Shown here: positions 63,576 through 64,000 of the stretch, piece after piece
How the letters are laid out: every line of letters begins with the position of its first letter
Position numbering within the stretch: the first letter of the stretch is position 1
Source: Deltaproteobacteria bacterium
Lineage (GTDB): Bacteria > Myxococcota > Kuafuiibacteriia > Kuafuiibacteriales > Kuafuiibacteriaceae
Direction: 5' to 3'
Assembly (NCBI GenBank): GCA_016703535.1
Contig: JADJBV010000002.1
Coordinates: forward strand, 1,922,001 to 1,986,000
Length of the DNA: 64,000 nucleotides
Notes under the pieces: generated by a model
What the model saw: the letters and a program-made list of their open reading frames with translations, nothing else
Told to the model about the DNA's origin: nothing
Database searches by the model: none
Position numbers and translations under genes: made by a program

Positions 63576-63581
63576 TAGGCC
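63576..63581 (+). promoter_or_regulatory. -10-like TAGGCC, 6 bases before the accD start
   Basis: TAGGCC is followed by GTGCCC and then GTG 63588. The last T of TAnnnT is C here, so this is the weakest of the set, but the six-base spacing is the same. Confidence 0.3.
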
Positions 63582-63587
63582 GTGCCC

Positions 63588-64000
63588 GTGTCCTGGTTCA
63601 AGCGGATGGCCTCGCCCAAGGTGAAGGGCGACGAAAAAGCTTCGGTCCCCACCGGCGTCTGGAAACGTTGTGACGGCTGCGGCGCGGTGTCGGTGGCTGA
63701 GTTGGTCAAGCAGGCCCTCGAGACCTGCCCCCAGTGCGGCTACCACTTTCGGATCGGCGGCCGAGATCGACTGCGCACCTTCCTCGATCCCGACAGCATC
63801 TACGAGGTCGGCGCTCGCCTCGAGCCCCTCGATCCCCTCGAGTTCAAGGATCAGAAGCGGTACCTGGATCGAGTCCGTGCCGCTCAAAAGAGCGCCGAGG
63901 AGCCCGAGGCCTTCATCTTGGCCACCGGCCGCCTCAAGGGGCGCCCGATCGTCGCCGGCACCTTCGAGTTCCGCTTCATGGGCGGCTCGATGGGCAGTGT
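63588..64000 (+). CDS. accD: Acetyl-CoA carboxylase carboxyltransferase beta subunit (3' end outside window)
   Basis: The N-terminal 137 residues are present. MSWFKRM is followed by a zinc ribbon with four Cys (CDGC and CPQC, VWKRCDGCGAVSVAELVKQ in outline), then DPDSIYEVGARLEPLDPLEFKDQKRY and the start of the crotonase-fold domain (FEFRFMGGSMGS). AccD transfers carboxyl to acetyl-CoA in the first step of fatty-acid synthesis. GTG 63588 is chosen; an in-frame GTG at 63582 would add two residues. Confidence 0.94.
   Translation, partial: MSWFKRMASPKVKGDEKASVPTGVWKRCDGCGAVSVAELVKQALETCPQCGYHFRIGGRDRLRTFLDPDSIYEVGARLEPLDPLEFKDQKRYLDRVRAAQKSAEEPEAFILATGRLKGRPIVAGTFEFRFMGGSMGS

Overview
The window looks like chromosomal DNA of a GC-rich, Gram-negative, myxobacterium-like organism (Myxococcota or a close relative). 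The support is: two secreted proteins ending in the MYXO-CTERM arrangement (Gly-Cys-Gly-Cys, one hydrophobic helix, Arg cluster); two Hanks-type Ser/Thr kinases; several FHA and response-regulator proteins; and many lipoproteins whose mature start is rich in Asp, Ala, Ser and Gly. No rRNA, tRNA, CRISPR array, transposase or integrase was recognised. Coding density is very high, and many neighbouring genes overlap by 1-13 bases.

Layout. 1-6.1 kb: a truncated response regulator, then a leftward operon (nucleotide-transporter-like protein with HEAT repeats, cyclic-nucleotide-binding protein, ferritin-like di-iron protein, RNase Z-like hydrolase). 6.2-10.8 kb: two small membrane or lipoprotein genes and two tail-to-tail Ser/Thr kinases. 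10.8-14 kb: a rhodanese/His-rich/YggX-like fusion, an FHA hybrid histidine kinase and a SixA-type phosphatase. 14-18.8 kb: a 1458-residue surface protein and a small unknown gene. 18.8-25.1 kb: a leftward operon of a Gld-type ABC transporter, a DUF4340-type protein and an SF1 helicase. 25.2-33.1 kb: scramblase-like protein plus penicillin acylase, luciferase-like oxidoreductase plus an SDR-SCP2 fusion, a Cys-rich lipoprotein and a class II photolyase. 33.1-41.8 kb: a giant repeat protein, then a probable Fur-controlled iron operon (DUF4856-type, imelysin, HTTM). 42-47.3 kb: TolB-like lipoprotein, PlsC-type acyltransferase, aldo/keto reductase, beta-helix surface protein and an unknown protein.

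47.3-55.9 kb is the most unusual part. An 8.57-kb block is bounded by 19-base perfect direct repeats, both lying in copies of the same gene 3' end. The intact copy ends a VWA lipoprotein gene at 55.86 kb. The fragment copy sits just upstream of a gene that would otherwise continue the VWA operon. The block carries a secreted protein, an OmpR-type two-component system, a copper type II monooxygenase with a haem c motif, a lipoprotein and a DevBCA-type exporter, but no recognisable integrase. It is best read as a genomic island inserted in the 3' end of the VWA gene.

55.9-64 kb: the VWA gene (interrupted by an in-frame TAG), CoA-transferase, glycosyltransferase, a small membrane protein, an FHA regulator with a degenerate AAA+ domain, a CHASE2 adenylate cyclase and the start of accD.

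Regulation. Several genes have a TAnnnT hexamer 6-12 bases before the start codon and no usable ribosome binding site, suggesting leaderless or nearly leaderless transcripts. Second-messenger signalling is represented at both ends of the window: cyclic-nucleotide-binding domains at 2.4-3.4 kb and an adenylate cyclase at 61-63.5 kb.
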